Shown piece after piece: positions 54,151 to 64,000 of a DNA stretch of 64,000 nt. The position numbers and the translations under genes are program-made. The notes below the pieces were generated by a model. The model saw nothing but the letters and a program-made list of their open reading frames with translations, was not told the origin of the DNA and did no database searches. Numbering within the stretch: the first letter of the stretch is position 1; every line of letters begins with the position of its first letter. Origin of the DNA: Ahaetulla prasina (taxonomy: Eukaryota; Chordata; Lepidosauria; Squamata; Colubridae); NCBI RefSeq assembly GCF_028640845.1, contig NC_080542.1, forward strand, positions 61,207,064 through 61,271,063, in the 5' to 3' direction.

Positions 54151-57100
54151 TTTGCAGAAACGTGGGTTCCAGTGTCCCTCACAACCAAAAGAGGATTGAG
54201 GGACAAAGAGTGGATGAAAAGATATCAGCTCGTAAGAACCTGGCAGAACCAATGAAAGTAACAAGATTACTGATGCAGAAATGCCATTTTAATCTGCCTT
54301 CCTTGTGTGGATTTCACATGCACAATTACTTGAATGAAGCACTGAAAGCAGACTAAGAGAGAAAATACCACTAGCAGAGATTATCATCTAAAAACATCCT
54401 TGAGTTGCATTAGTGTGGGTGGACTGAGATACAGGCAATAGCTTGTGGCCATGTTGCCTGGAAATAGTTAGTGGTCTGTCTTTGTGCCAGGGCAAAGAAG
54501 CTACATATAGTATTTATCCATTAGAATGCATGTAGTGCGTGTATACATTAACATAGGCTTCTTGTGTATACAAGAGATTAGTTGTGGAATAATTGTATCC
54601 ACTTTTGTATTGTTTCTATTCATTGCAGGAATATAGCCTACGAAAAATTACCCACAAGGAAATAAATTTTCAAGCTTATAAAGATTAAATAAAATAAGCC
54701 TGCCCTAGCATTCATTTTGTTTCTAGTATTAATAAGATAGGGGATTCCAGTCTGTTTCCTTCCATAGTCTATCATTCAAGTACTTATCTTTATGTCAAAT
54801 TGCTGCCAGGAAGGTCATTATCAAAGCTGGCAAAAGTGAAATCCTGCAAACGTTTGGAGTTAGAATGGAGAAGATATAGCACATATCTATAACCTTGAAA
54901 AAAACCCACAGTCTTGGGGAAGAATACTAAACTTAGGCTGGTTTGGAGATAAGCTGCTTAAGATGACTCCCGGTACTTTTAAAGCTTAACAGGAAGAAGG
55001 TCTCTAAAGAGGGTCTCTAATGACTGGAGTTTGCTATAAGCACTTTTTAGCCAGGCTAATTTTAAATGGTCACTGATAACTAATAGCAAGTTTTTCCTTC
55101 TTTGTTGGCACAAGCAGAGAAATCTAATTGGCTGGTACACCCCATTCCATTCTGACTCTCTGTCTTGGATAGTCATTTTGTTCTGGGCTGCTAGGCTGCC
55201 TGCCATGAAAAGCTAAATTTTTGGGTGCATTTTTAGGTTCAGTAGTAGAATAGAGAATGCTGTCATTTCTTTCTTTCTTTCTTTCGGCAGATTCAGCAGT
55301 TGAACTGTGAAATGCTAGCCACTTCTTTATTTTCCTTTTACATGCTGAAGCTGGTAAGAGTCCTGCTAGGTTTCCCCTACCCCTTCAAGCCCAAGTGACA
55401 GGAAGAGCCACAAAATAATAGTTTCTTTTAAAAAACAAAACAGAAGTTTGCATGGGAAGAATGATATACTGGCTGTTTCTTGTCCCCAGTTTTTAAACTG
55501 GATGAAATTGACAAACACTATGCCAGGTTTCGTCTTCTAGCCCAATTGTTTGAAAGAATGGTAAAACTAGTCTTTTTATTTCCCAGTCTCCTAATACACA
55601 TACACCCAAGATAAAGCAATTGGTGCTCACTTCCTTGACGTGGCTGAGAACGAAAAAGCAGCAGCAGCACCAATTAAGAACAACGTTAACCACAACCTAG
55701 ACAGAACACCCTGCCCAGCATTGTGGTTAAAGAAAAGGAAAGAATTGGAAATTCAAAATGGGATTTCTTAAATCAATTTCAGTTACAGCTAGCCTCCACA
55801 TAATAGACAAGCTGTTGCAAGCTGCAGTGGGGAAAGCTCGGAGAGGTGAAAGTTATTTTGTTTCTGGATTTTTTGTTTTACTGAACCTTTTTCCGATTAC
55901 TTTTAACAATAGCTATACTTTCAGCTTTTTATGCAGGTGAAGAATTTTTGGGATTGTCAATTTCCACTCTTACTGGACTGATTTTATTCTCTTATCAATT
56001 ATTTGATTTGCCAAAACCAGAACACTTTCACTGGCATGGAGATAAGCATAATCACCTATTAATAGAAATGGGTGAATTTACTCAAACTCTTCTTCCTTTC
56101 TGTCAGCTCTAGGTTCAGGAAACAATGAATTCCTTTCCCCTCTATTCCAAAAGGATTAATTATATTATCTTCAATGTGCTTGTATCCTTTGAGACCAAGC
56201 TTTACTTTCTTTCCAAATTCTTTCCCCCTTGCTTCAATTTGAATAGAAGCAGAAAAAATAAACAAGAATCCAGCTGGCTAAGTGACTTTTCTGCCCTTGC
56301 ACCTCTTTGCCACCCATATCACCTGACAGAACCTGTCTTCCTCTTTCTCACTTTAAAAGTAGCATATGGGAAAATGTGGTATTCTCCCTTTGGTGTGGTA
56401 TTCCTTCTTTCCCTTCCATTATTGTTCTGGGTCAGAAATGGTGAACATTGCAGAGAGAGTAATTAATTATATCGTGGAGTCTTGAAATAAAATATTAGTC
56501 CTCTTCCAAACAGTTCAGTGCACAGTGCCATTAGTACTCACGTGTGCAGTTCTGAAATACTAGTGCCCTTAAATATACAGCTATGCTGAAATTTTGTAAC
56601 TGAGCCATAAGGACTTGAGAGATTTCTTTCCTTATTAAGAGGCTGAAAAGAAGACCAACTTTCATGTGTGACTACACATCTACTCTCATTATTTTGAAAG
56701 ATTTCTGTATGCGTATAAAAAAACCTCATACTCCAGAGAGACATGCCTATCAAACAGCTGAAGCATGAAACAAAAGCTACCAGAAAGGTTATTTACTTTA
56801 TATCTGCTTCAGTACTTGAACGTAATAGTCCAGATGTTGTGACATGAACATGAGTCTACCTCTCCCCACCCCCCACCTCAGGGCCTAATCTAAAAACACT
56901 TCCTTTGACTTTCCAATGAAAAATAACTACACTGGAAAATTCCCTCTTTATGGCTTGTGAAAGAATTTTAATATCTTTATATTGATGCTGGAATAACCTA
57001 AAAAACCTAAAAAAACCTAAATCCTTCAGAATTCTTTATATGATGATGATGATATGTTACAGTCAGGTGACTGTTCAGACTGGGTTTGGCGTTTTTATCA

Positions 57101-57339
57101 ACCTATTGAGTGTTTCCTAAAAACCTGGGATAGGCAGAGGTGATGTTACAGATATTGTCACATGTTGTAAGCTAGTTTAAGTAAAGCTGTCTTTTGCACT
57201 TAAGTGATGGTGAATTTGTCAATGCCAGTGGTGTTCAAGTGGTGCTCCTGTTGTTTTGGGATTTCACCCAAAGCATCTATTACTATTGATACTATCTTTG
57301 CTTGTCTTTGCCACAGTTATGCTATTATTTCTAGCATAA
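54151..57339. other. Unassigned, possibly unique sequence
   Basis: The longest stretch without recognised repeats. It contains a short (TTCT)n at about 55266-55285. Frames up to 113 codons show no family resemblance. If host regulatory sequence exists in the window, this is a likely place, but nothing specific is seen. Confidence 0.35.
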
Positions 57340-57777
57340 CTGAGAAGAAGGGAGGGAGAGAATGGGAGGGAGAGAGGGAGGAAGAGAGAAATGAGAAAAT
57401 GATGGAGGAGAGAATGAGAGAGGAAAAAGAGAGAAACAATTGAGAGAGAGAGAGAAAGGGAGAGAGAAGGAGAGAAAGAGAAATGAGAGAGAGCTGGAGG
57501 GAAAGAATGAGACAGAGGGAAAAGAGAGGGAAATAAATGAGAGAGGGAGAGAGAGGGAGAGAGAGGGGGAGAGAGGGAGAGAGAGGGGGAGAGGGATAGA
57601 AGGAGAAAGAGAGAGAAAGAGAGACAGAGAGATGAGAGGGGGGAGAAAGAGAGTGATATGAGAGAGAGGAAGAGATGAGAGAGAGGAAGAAAGAGAGATG
57701 AGAGAGGGAGTAGAGAAGGAGAAAGAGAGAGAGATGAGAGACTGAGAGGAAGGGAAAGGGAAAGGGAGAGAGAAGAA
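57340..57777 (+). repeat. GA-rich polypurine tract
   Basis: About 440 bp of imperfect GAGAGA/GGGAGA repeats, almost pure purine on the plus strand. It produces long Ser/Leu/Pro-rich frames on the minus strand that are artefacts. Confidence 0.95.
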
Positions 57778-57951
57778 GAAAACACCAGGAGCCACAAACC
57801 TGGGTAGACGTGGTTGGTGGGTGTCATGTGACTGGGTGGGAGTGAGTAACATCAAGTTGGCCATGTCCACCCAGGTTTTGTGGCTCCTGGTGTTTTGTTT
57901 TCTGTGGGAAATGGATACAAATGGCTCTTTGTTTAAGATTGCAGACCCCTG
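57778..57951 (-). mobile_element. hAT end fragment with inverted repeat
   Basis: The right end GATTGCAGACCCCTG is the complement of a hAT-type CAGGGGTCTGCAATC terminus. Arms 57779-57813 and 57861-57896 (ACACCAGGAGCCACAAA and complement) pair with two mismatches and one gap. The left end is lost in the GA tract. Confidence 0.55.
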
Positions 57952-58029
57952 GTCTAGGGTGTTATGTGGTAAGTATCTGTCTGTCTAAAATCTAAAGCCC
58001 AGAGCACTTTAGCTTCTTCATTTTCTATT

Positions 58030-58745
58030 CTTGCTTGCAGGATGATCTTCCAATGCTACTTCATTGCTACTTTGTCATGTTTTTTGTAGTCAGTCTGTGC
58101 GATCTTCAGCAGCTAACTTGACGATCCACTGTTTCTTTAGTTTCTTTGCAGAATCTTCTCAATTCTGACTTTGTATGTATTTTTTCTTAAGCTTGGTCTT
58201 GTGCATCCAAAATTAGCTGAACTGCCTTTTTTTTCAACTTTCCTGCTCTTAGCCATTGCCAGGTCTCGTTATTATCTGTTTTCACTTGTTATTATCTGTT
58301 TTTTTTTTCATTGTACCTGATATGTAATGGTTTGTCGTCCCATGTCTATTTCCTGGTCTTCATTTGGTCTTTCTTGTAGGCCAGTTTGGTCTCTCTAATA
58401 ATCATTATGCCATCCTCATATAATAGCTTCAGTTCATGTTCTTCACTGTTCTTCAGATATTCTTCTAATGCCCCCCTTTTTTTCTTCAACCCTTTGATAT
58501 ATTTGCAGCATTCCACACTGATGTTCTTTGATAAATAGAGTTTGTCAATGTCATTGACATATAAAGGGCATGTTTCACTGTCATTATTTTTGTAGTCTTC
58601 CTATCCAGGGCTTTTATTTCTTCTTGAGTCCAATCCACTATTCCAGCTGTGCATCTGATGACTAGAATTACCCAGATGTTAATTGCTTGATGGTATTGCC
58701 TCCATTGAATTTAGACTTTAAGATTAATGTCAAGGAGACTCACCT
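58030..58745 (-). mobile_element. R4/Dong-like LINE, C-terminal remnant
   Basis: Read on the minus strand across frames: FNGGNTIKQ / INxWVILVIRCTAGIVDWTQE, EIKALDRKTTKIMTVKHAL, then CGMLQI-like and GALEEYLKNSEEHELKLL, ETKLAYKKDQMKTRK and WDDKPLHIRY. This is the post-RT region of R4-type LINEs. Same clade as 6040-7445. Many stops. Confidence 0.6.
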
Positions 58746-58844
58746 TCACCATTATTATTATTATGGTTGATCATACAATCCTACCCAGTTCATCTATCAG
58801 GTCCTTCCCAAGGACCTGGAATAGGGAATAGGGAATAGAGAGCA
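58746..58844. repeat. ATT and pentamer simple repeats
   Basis: A short (ATT)n near 58752 and GGAATAGGGAATA repeats at 58819-58840 leading into the CR1 tail. Confidence 0.6.
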
Positions 58845-59050
58845 GAACAAAGCAGAGTGAGACAGGACAGAACAGAATGGAATGGAACAGAATAGAATAA
58901 CAGTTTGGAAGGGACCTTGGAGTCTTCTAGTACAACATTTCAGCCAAATAGTTGTTCAATCTCTTTTAGAAAAACTCCAGTGATGGAGCACCCACAACAA
59001 ATTGTCCCACTGATTAATTATTTTGATTATTCTTAGATATTGAAAGATTG
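58845..59050 (-). mobile_element. CR1 3' end with (AACAG/AATAG)n tail
   Basis: Minus strand: CACAACAAATTGTCCCACTG context, then the CR1 terminus as TTGGAAGGGACCTTGGAGTC on plus. The pentamer-rich sequence 58845-58900 is its 3' tail. Confidence 0.75.
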
Positions 59051-59053
59051 CTA

Positions 59054-59675
59054 CCCATGTTTCCAAAATAAGCGCTAGGACTTATTTTCAGAGGAGGATT
59101 TTTTTTCATGTATAGCAGGCCCACTTCTTCTGCTTCCTCATGGCCACAATGTAGCAGGAGGCTGAGCGATGCGCCAGTGCTGTGGCCATGAGGTGAGGCA
59201 GGGGGATGGAGCTGCCCCATGCATCCTGCACTGGCTTACCTCAGGGCTGCCACAGCCAGGTCATCCACACCCCGACACCTGCCTCACCTTGTAGCCATGG
59301 CACTGGCACATCGCTTGGCCTCCTGCTCCATTGCAGCTGCAAGCAAGCAGAAGTGGGCTGGCTGCAACATGGGCTCCTGCTGGACGTGGCTTTTGGTACT
59401 GCTGCTGCAAGACAATTATCAGGGCATGGATTGCCTTGCTGCAGGGGTCTTGAGGTAAGCCAGTATGGGGCGCATGGGGCAGCTCCATCCCTCCCCCACC
59501 TGCCTCACCTTACCTCATGTTGACAGCACCACGAGCAACCAGATGGAATGTACAGGCGGCCGGCTGTGCAGGCTCTTAAGTAAGACTTATTTTGGAGGGT
59601 AGGGTTTATATTAGGTGCATAAAAATCATGCTAGGACATATTTTTATGATAGGTCTTATTTTCAGGGAAACACAG
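59054..59675. mobile_element. TA-flanked foldback MITE, copy 1
   Basis: Ends CCCATGTTTCCAAAATAAG and CTTATTTTCAGGGAAACACAG are inverted repeats, with TA on each side (59052-59053, 59676-59677). Inside is a palindrome: GGGGGATGGAGCTGCCCCATG (59197-59222) pairs with CATGGGGCAGCTCCATCCC (59475-59493). Tc1/mariner-type by TA target. No transposase; frames inside are by-products. Confidence 0.75.
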
Positions 59676-59694
59676 TATCTTGTCATTCCTAATC

Positions 59695-60340
59695 CTTCTT
59701 TTCATTAGATTAGATATACCCAATTCCTATAACTATTCTTCATATGTTTTCATATCCAGTCCTAATCACCATGGTTGCAAGAATTGAGTATATACAGTCT
59801 AATGAAAAGAAGAATTAGAGGTGACATGATATCAGTGTTTCAATATTTCAAGGGCTGCTACAAAGAAGAGGAGGTCAACCTATTTTTCTAAAGCACCAGA
59901 AGGCAAGACAAGGGTCCTGCTTGAACGCGGGGTTGGACTAGAAGACCTCCAAGGTCCCTTCTAAATATGTATTCTCTTCTGTTATTCTGTTATCTTTGTT
60001 GTTCTGCACTCTTTGCAGAGTCTCAACATCTTTTTTATTTTGTGGGTCATTTTTAAGGGATTGTCCATCAAAACTCCCATAACTCTCTTAGAATTACTGC
60101 TGTTAAGCAAGGTACCCTTTATTTTATAATTGTGCATTTGTTTTTTACTTTCCTACATATAAAATCTACTTTTATCATCATTGAATTTCATTTGTTGGCT
60201 AGGGCCAGTGTTCAAATTGTCAAGATCCTTGTGGATCTTGAGCCTATCTTCTGGAATGTTGGCTATTCTTGCCAGCTTGGTAACTGCAAATTCGATGAGT
60301 TCTCTTTTTATTGCTTGTAATACTTTCTGATTCTGAATGC
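59695..60340. mobile_element. CR1 fragments in mixed orientation
   Basis: 59695-59765 is minus-strand CR1 (complement of GGAATTGGGTATATCTAATC). 59766-59995 is the plus-strand counterpart (GAATTGAGTATATACAGTC...GGGTTGGACTAGAAGACCTC) with an internal deletion. 60010-60340 is minus-strand RT (IEFAVTKLARIANIPEDRLK and QQMKFNDDKSRF). The adjacent opposite copies suggest inversion or two insertions. Confidence 0.75.
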
Positions 60341-60449
60341 CTAATATGCACAAAAAAATGTATTCTATAATTTATTTATGTGTAAATTTTAAGGATTTTT
60401 GGTATTTAAATATATAAAAGTGTCCCTTATGGGAACATTTTAATAAATA

Positions 60450-61200
60450 CTGTGTCTCCCCAAAAGTAAGACCTAACCAGAAAATAAACCTTAGCCTGAC
60501 TTTTTAAGCATGCTACCCTAAAAATAAGCCCTAGTTAAGATCATCATCAGCTGGGGGTGGTGTGGGTAAATGTGGTCAGTACAGGAGGAGGTTGAGGGCA
60601 TGGGGGCCAACTGTGTCTGGCAACAGCTGCAGTTCTCACAGTGCAGGTGAGTTGAGTCCAAGCAGCAGGTGGAGGCAAAGGCAGGTGGGAGGCATGAGAT
60701 CTGGATATACCATGCAGACCACAGGAAAGCTGATAGATGGTGGGAAGGATCTATCAGCCTGCCTGTGGCCTAGGCAGCACATCAGGATCAATTGCCTACC
60801 TTTCCACCTATGCCTCTGCCTGCTGCTGGTGCTGCTATGCAAAGACAAACCTCCCATGGCTGGCCACCCACTCCAACCCCCTCCCCAAACTCTTGGCTTT
60901 CCTCTGGTCCATGCAGTGCATCCAGATCGTGTGCCTCTCCCTACACTTCTGCCTCCATCTGCTGCTTGGACAGATAATCAACTCACCTATGTTACGCAAA
61001 CCGGCAGGCTGCAGCTACTACCAGACACAATCAGCCCCAGCAGCTTGCTGCCTCTTATGTGCGCTAAGGGTGGAGTGCCCACCCAGGCTGATCACTCTGA
61101 TATCATGTTTAGCCCTAATGCTTATCTTATAATAAGTCCTAATGCTTATTTTGGAGTCTCCCAACAAATAAGACCAGCTCTTATTTTCAGGGAAACATGG
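60450..61200. mobile_element. TA-flanked foldback MITE, copy 2
   Basis: Ends CTGTGTCTCCCCAAAAGTAAG and CTTATTTTCAGGGAAACATGG, with TA at 60448-60449 and 61201-61202. Internal palindrome: 60645-60730 pairs with 60897-60985 (AGCAGCAGGTGGAGGCA against TGCCTCCATCTGCTGCT). The spacer includes a unit related to the arms. A 251-codon frame (60562-61317) crosses the element and is not a gene. Confidence 0.75.
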
Positions 61201-61202
61201 TA

Positions 61203-61986
61203 TGTAAAAAATGTAATTTCCTACAGCAGTATTTTAAAATCTCAACATAATTTCACAAGAGGAAAATTATTAAAACAGAAGAAAAGTGACAAATATATAA
61301 CCAAAATGCCAAACTGAATGACAAATGGCTTTATAGCAAAACAAATATTGTTCAATTGCTCATTTCTATGTTAAATTAAGTGTTAATTTTGAGTGTTACT
61401 TAGCTTCTTAACTCAGAATACAAGTTCTGTGGCTTTTTTATTCTAACTTCCATTCCACAAATTGAATCCCTGTTCCAAAATATTCATTATTTGGTTGCCT
61501 GAGAGCAATCAATTTTTTAGGATTATGCCACAATAGTTTTCTTTTGATCACTGTTAACATTTAATATTTTAAAACCCTACATGTACAAAGTCTTGCCAAA
61601 CAGGCTAACAACTTAAAAAGTCATGAGACAAAATAAGAAAATGGAAGAAAAGAATTGTAAAGAATTGATAGATCAAGCGTTACAAAGATATCAGGAAATA
61701 CGTAGTGATTTAACAGGTAGACAACAAAAATGTAATGTCAATGGAGGGGCAGCATGAGATAAATTTCTTACAAAACAAAGGAAATATTTAAAGAACTGTA
61801 ATAAAAATGCCCAGAAATAAATAAGTTTAAAATATGGCAGCAGTTTGATATATACATTAGTTCTTGAATAATAAATAGAATCAGAAGGCAACAAAATGAA
61901 ATTAGTCATGGAAGAACAACTTCCATATGCAGGTTTGCAGAAATATATAATTTTTGTCATATTATTTCATTGATTCCTAAATTTAT
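61203..61986. other. Unassigned AT-rich stretch
   Basis: No gene or element recognised. Confidence 0.35.
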
Positions 61987-62205
61987 AGGGCCAGTTTGGC
62001 TCAGGGCTTAAAGGCTTGAAATTGAGAGTTTGAATTTAGGCATAAAAACCATTTGGTGACAGTTTGCAAGGTCTTTGAACCAGTTCAATTCCCAAGGATT
62101 TTGAAGCAGTCCTTGGAAAAAGATGATAGCAAACATCTTCCAAAAAAGTTGACTAAACCATTGCAGCCATTAGGAACCAGGGGTGACTTGAGGGACATAA
62201 CAAAA
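61987..62205 (+). mobile_element. tRNA-derived SINE, second type
   Basis: The head GTTTGGCTCAGGGCTTAAAGG (A-box) and GAGAGTTTGAATTTAGG (B-box) are followed by GTCCTTGGAAAAAGATGATAG, GCAGCCATTAGGAACCAGG and GGTGACTTGAGGGACATAAC. Related in plan to 40785-40985. Confidence 0.65.
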
Positions 62206-62261
62206 ACTCCTCTTTCTCATCTTCAGTTATAGCTTTCATTCTTATTCATTTTGTTGTTAAG

Positions 62262-62730
62262 CACAAACATGTCAAAATCAAGGCCTGCAGGCCAGATTCA
62301 GGCTGCAATGGCCTGCGGGGCTGCCTTGGACAGCGCGCACAGGAGGTTGTGAATGTGTGGTGGCTGTTGGTGCTCAGTTGACCCCTTGGCCACTCATAAG
62401 CCAGCAGTGACAGCCACCTGGGGCATCCAATAAGCCACACTCAGCCCTGCCCCACCCCACCTGCAATGCACTCATGCACTCAGGGCCCACAGCCAGACCA
62501 CCTTCACCCCACCTTGCTCCTCGGCAGTGGTAGCAGCAAGAGCCCTGCTGCCCCTCCATTCTCCTCCAGCCCGAGAAGCCACCAAGTCCAGAGGCGAAGG
62601 GGGCTGGTGCCCTGAGAGCTTAAAGGCTGGGCAGCCACAGCAGTTTTTATGGGAAAAGGGGTGGGGAAAGGGATGAGGAGGAGGAGGAGAAAAAGGCACC
62701 GGCCAGATGATTTTTTTAAAAAAATAAAAT
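62262..62730 (+). mobile_element. hAT MITE, family 3 fragment
   Basis: ATGTCAAAATCAAGGCCTGCAGGCCAGATTCAGGCTG resembles the CAGGGGTGTCAAACTCAAGGCC end of a common vertebrate hAT group. The GC-rich interior ends near 62730 without a recognisable right terminus. Confidence 0.5.
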
Positions 62731-62993
62731 CCAAGGGAGAATTGTCAGAATGTGCATCACAACATCCAGGAATGCATATTCACTCTATCACTTTGGCTTC
62801 CGATAAGGCTGCCACAAATGAAAATGGCAAATTCCTAGTGCAATTTGGCTCTTTCTCAGAAAAAAAATGGGTGGATTCATTAAACTTCTCCCTCCCCAAT
62901 ATGTTGTTTGGATTATGCAAAAGCCTGGAAGAATTATTTTATTCTGGGGTGTTGTGAAACCTTAATTTTGGAATTTAGGTCCAGTACTGTATA

Positions 62994-63357
62994 CAGGTAG
63001 TCCTCAACTTACAACTGTTCATTTAGTGACTTCTGACCATTTTTCACACATGACCTTTGTAGCATCCTCATGATCATGTGATCCAAATTTAGATGCTTGG
63101 CAACAGGTTCATACTTATGACTGTTGCTGGGTCCCAAGGTCATGTGATCATCTTTTTGCGACCTTCTCACAAGCAAAGTCAATGGGGAAGCCTGTTTCAC
63201 TTAATATAAGGTTACTAACTTAACAACTGCAGTGATTCACTAAACAACCATGGCAAGAAAGGTCATAAAATGGGGCAAAATTCAATTCATTAACAAATGT
63301 CTCACTTAACAACAGAAATGTTGGGTTCAATTGTGGTCGTAAGTTGAAAACTACCTA
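62994..63357 (+). mobile_element. pogo/Tigger-like MITE
   Basis: Starts CAGGTAGTCCTCAACTTAC and ends GTAAGTTGAAAACTACCTA, inverted ends. TA precedes the left end (62992-62993); the right TA has decayed. The interior repeats TTAACAACTG and CACTTAACAACAG blocks. The same family, inverted and older, is at 2552-2913. Confidence 0.75.
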
Positions 63358-64000
63358 TGCAGTTGAATGGGTCAGATGATTTTGATATTGATGCTAGTAT
63401 CTCTGCCTTTGGCGCCAAGTTTTATATCCCTTGAGGATCCCTCTGCTAAATGAGAAAATAAAATGAAGAATTGGTTCTAAAATGTGTTTGCACAGTCACA
63501 ACTTCTAGTTAAAAGAAACTAACTAAAAAAAACCTAAGAAAAAAACAAAGAGAAATTGCAGTAGCTGAGAAAAAGAAAAAAGGCACTTGAAGATGCAGGT
63601 CATGAGATGAAATGCCAGTGGCTGCCTCATAGCCTCATAAGTCACTGACAGATCTGTCAATATGGGAGATGCCTCCAGCATATAAACATTTGCCTTTCCT
63701 CCCCACCTCTCCATGTGTTGCAAACAACATAAGCTCTAGTCTCATCAGCTCATCTCGTTGAGAAGTTGAATACTCTGGCTTTTACAAGATTTCTGGCTTG
63801 AATTCTGGACAGCTTTTAGGTCTTCAGTCATGGAATCGTTCACTCAATAACGAGACATTTTGGCATTATTCATTTCTCTCTAGTTACGAAAATAGCTATT
63901 TTTATTCCTGTAAATGTTTTACTACCAGTTTTAGGGCATAAAATAAGACATAAACTCATTTAAAACATTATCTCATTACTGCTCTCTCCCCTTTCTTTTC
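63358..64000. other. Unassigned stretch to window end
   Basis: No gene, RNA or repeat recognised. Confidence 0.35.

Noticed and set aside
57264..57870. Ser/Leu/Pro-rich frames of 179-187 codons on the minus strand
   Set aside because: Translation of the GA simple-sequence tract; not a protein.
60562..61317. 251-codon open frame
   Set aside because: It spans the inside of a TA-flanked MITE with an internal palindrome and runs into AT-rich sequence; no domain resemblance.
1..64000. CRISPR array or bacterial operon features
   Set aside because: The sequence is vertebrate repeat DNA; no regular spacer-repeat arrays or prokaryotic gene organisation were seen.

Overview
This window looks like repeat-dense intergenic or intronic DNA from a squamate reptile, most likely a snake. 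Reasons: CR1-type LINE 3' ends carrying TAGAA and ATTT simple-sequence tails, R4/Dong-like, L2-like and L1 LINEs together, Penelope-like elements with GIY-YIG domains, chromodomain Ty3/Gypsy elements, a SPIN-like hAT element, and tRNA-derived SINEs of the kind common in squamates. The species call is inference. No intact host protein-coding gene, rRNA or tRNA gene was found.

Layout. 1-6 kb: old CR1 and SINE fragments, a pogo/Tigger-like MITE and two hAT MITEs. 6-7.5 kb: an R4 LINE (minus strand) split by a solo LTR and a hAT MITE. 7.5-16.9 kb: a pair of related unidentified repeats, CR1, a SPIN-like hAT, L2 and long AT-rich unassigned stretches. 17-22.3 kb: a decayed plus-strand L1 with nested SINE, L1-tail and palindromic Penelope-like insertions. 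22.3-28 kb: hAT elements, one being a 1.27-kb palindrome, plus a decayed Gypsy reverse transcriptase. 28.6-37 kb: a minus-strand CR1 carrying a 6.1-kb L1 insertion bounded by a 13-bp target duplication. 37.5-40.6 kb: Gypsy integrase/chromodomain and head-to-head Penelope-like fragments. 42-44.6 kb: minus-strand Gypsy carrying a solo LTR of another family. 44.6-47.1 kb: an L2-type endonuclease frame and a CR1 with a 622-bp tandem duplication. 47.4-52.6 kb: copies of one LTR family, a Gypsy 3' end and two more hAT elements. 53.4-64 kb: Penelope-like, R4 and CR1 pieces, a GA-rich tract, foldback MITEs, a SINE and a Tigger-like MITE.

The most unusual item is a 35-residue stretch (minus strand, 47506-47610) that is clearly related to the C-terminal catalytic region of gamma-glutamyltransferase (GGT). 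It sits inside a sequence that otherwise matches an LTR family seen twice more in the window, suggesting capture of a host exon by a retroelement. The second theme is DNA transposons whose ends, 8-bp or TA target duplications and internal palindromes can be read directly. The third is a near-perfect 188-bp palindrome with a hammerhead-like core inserted in an L1 ORF2.
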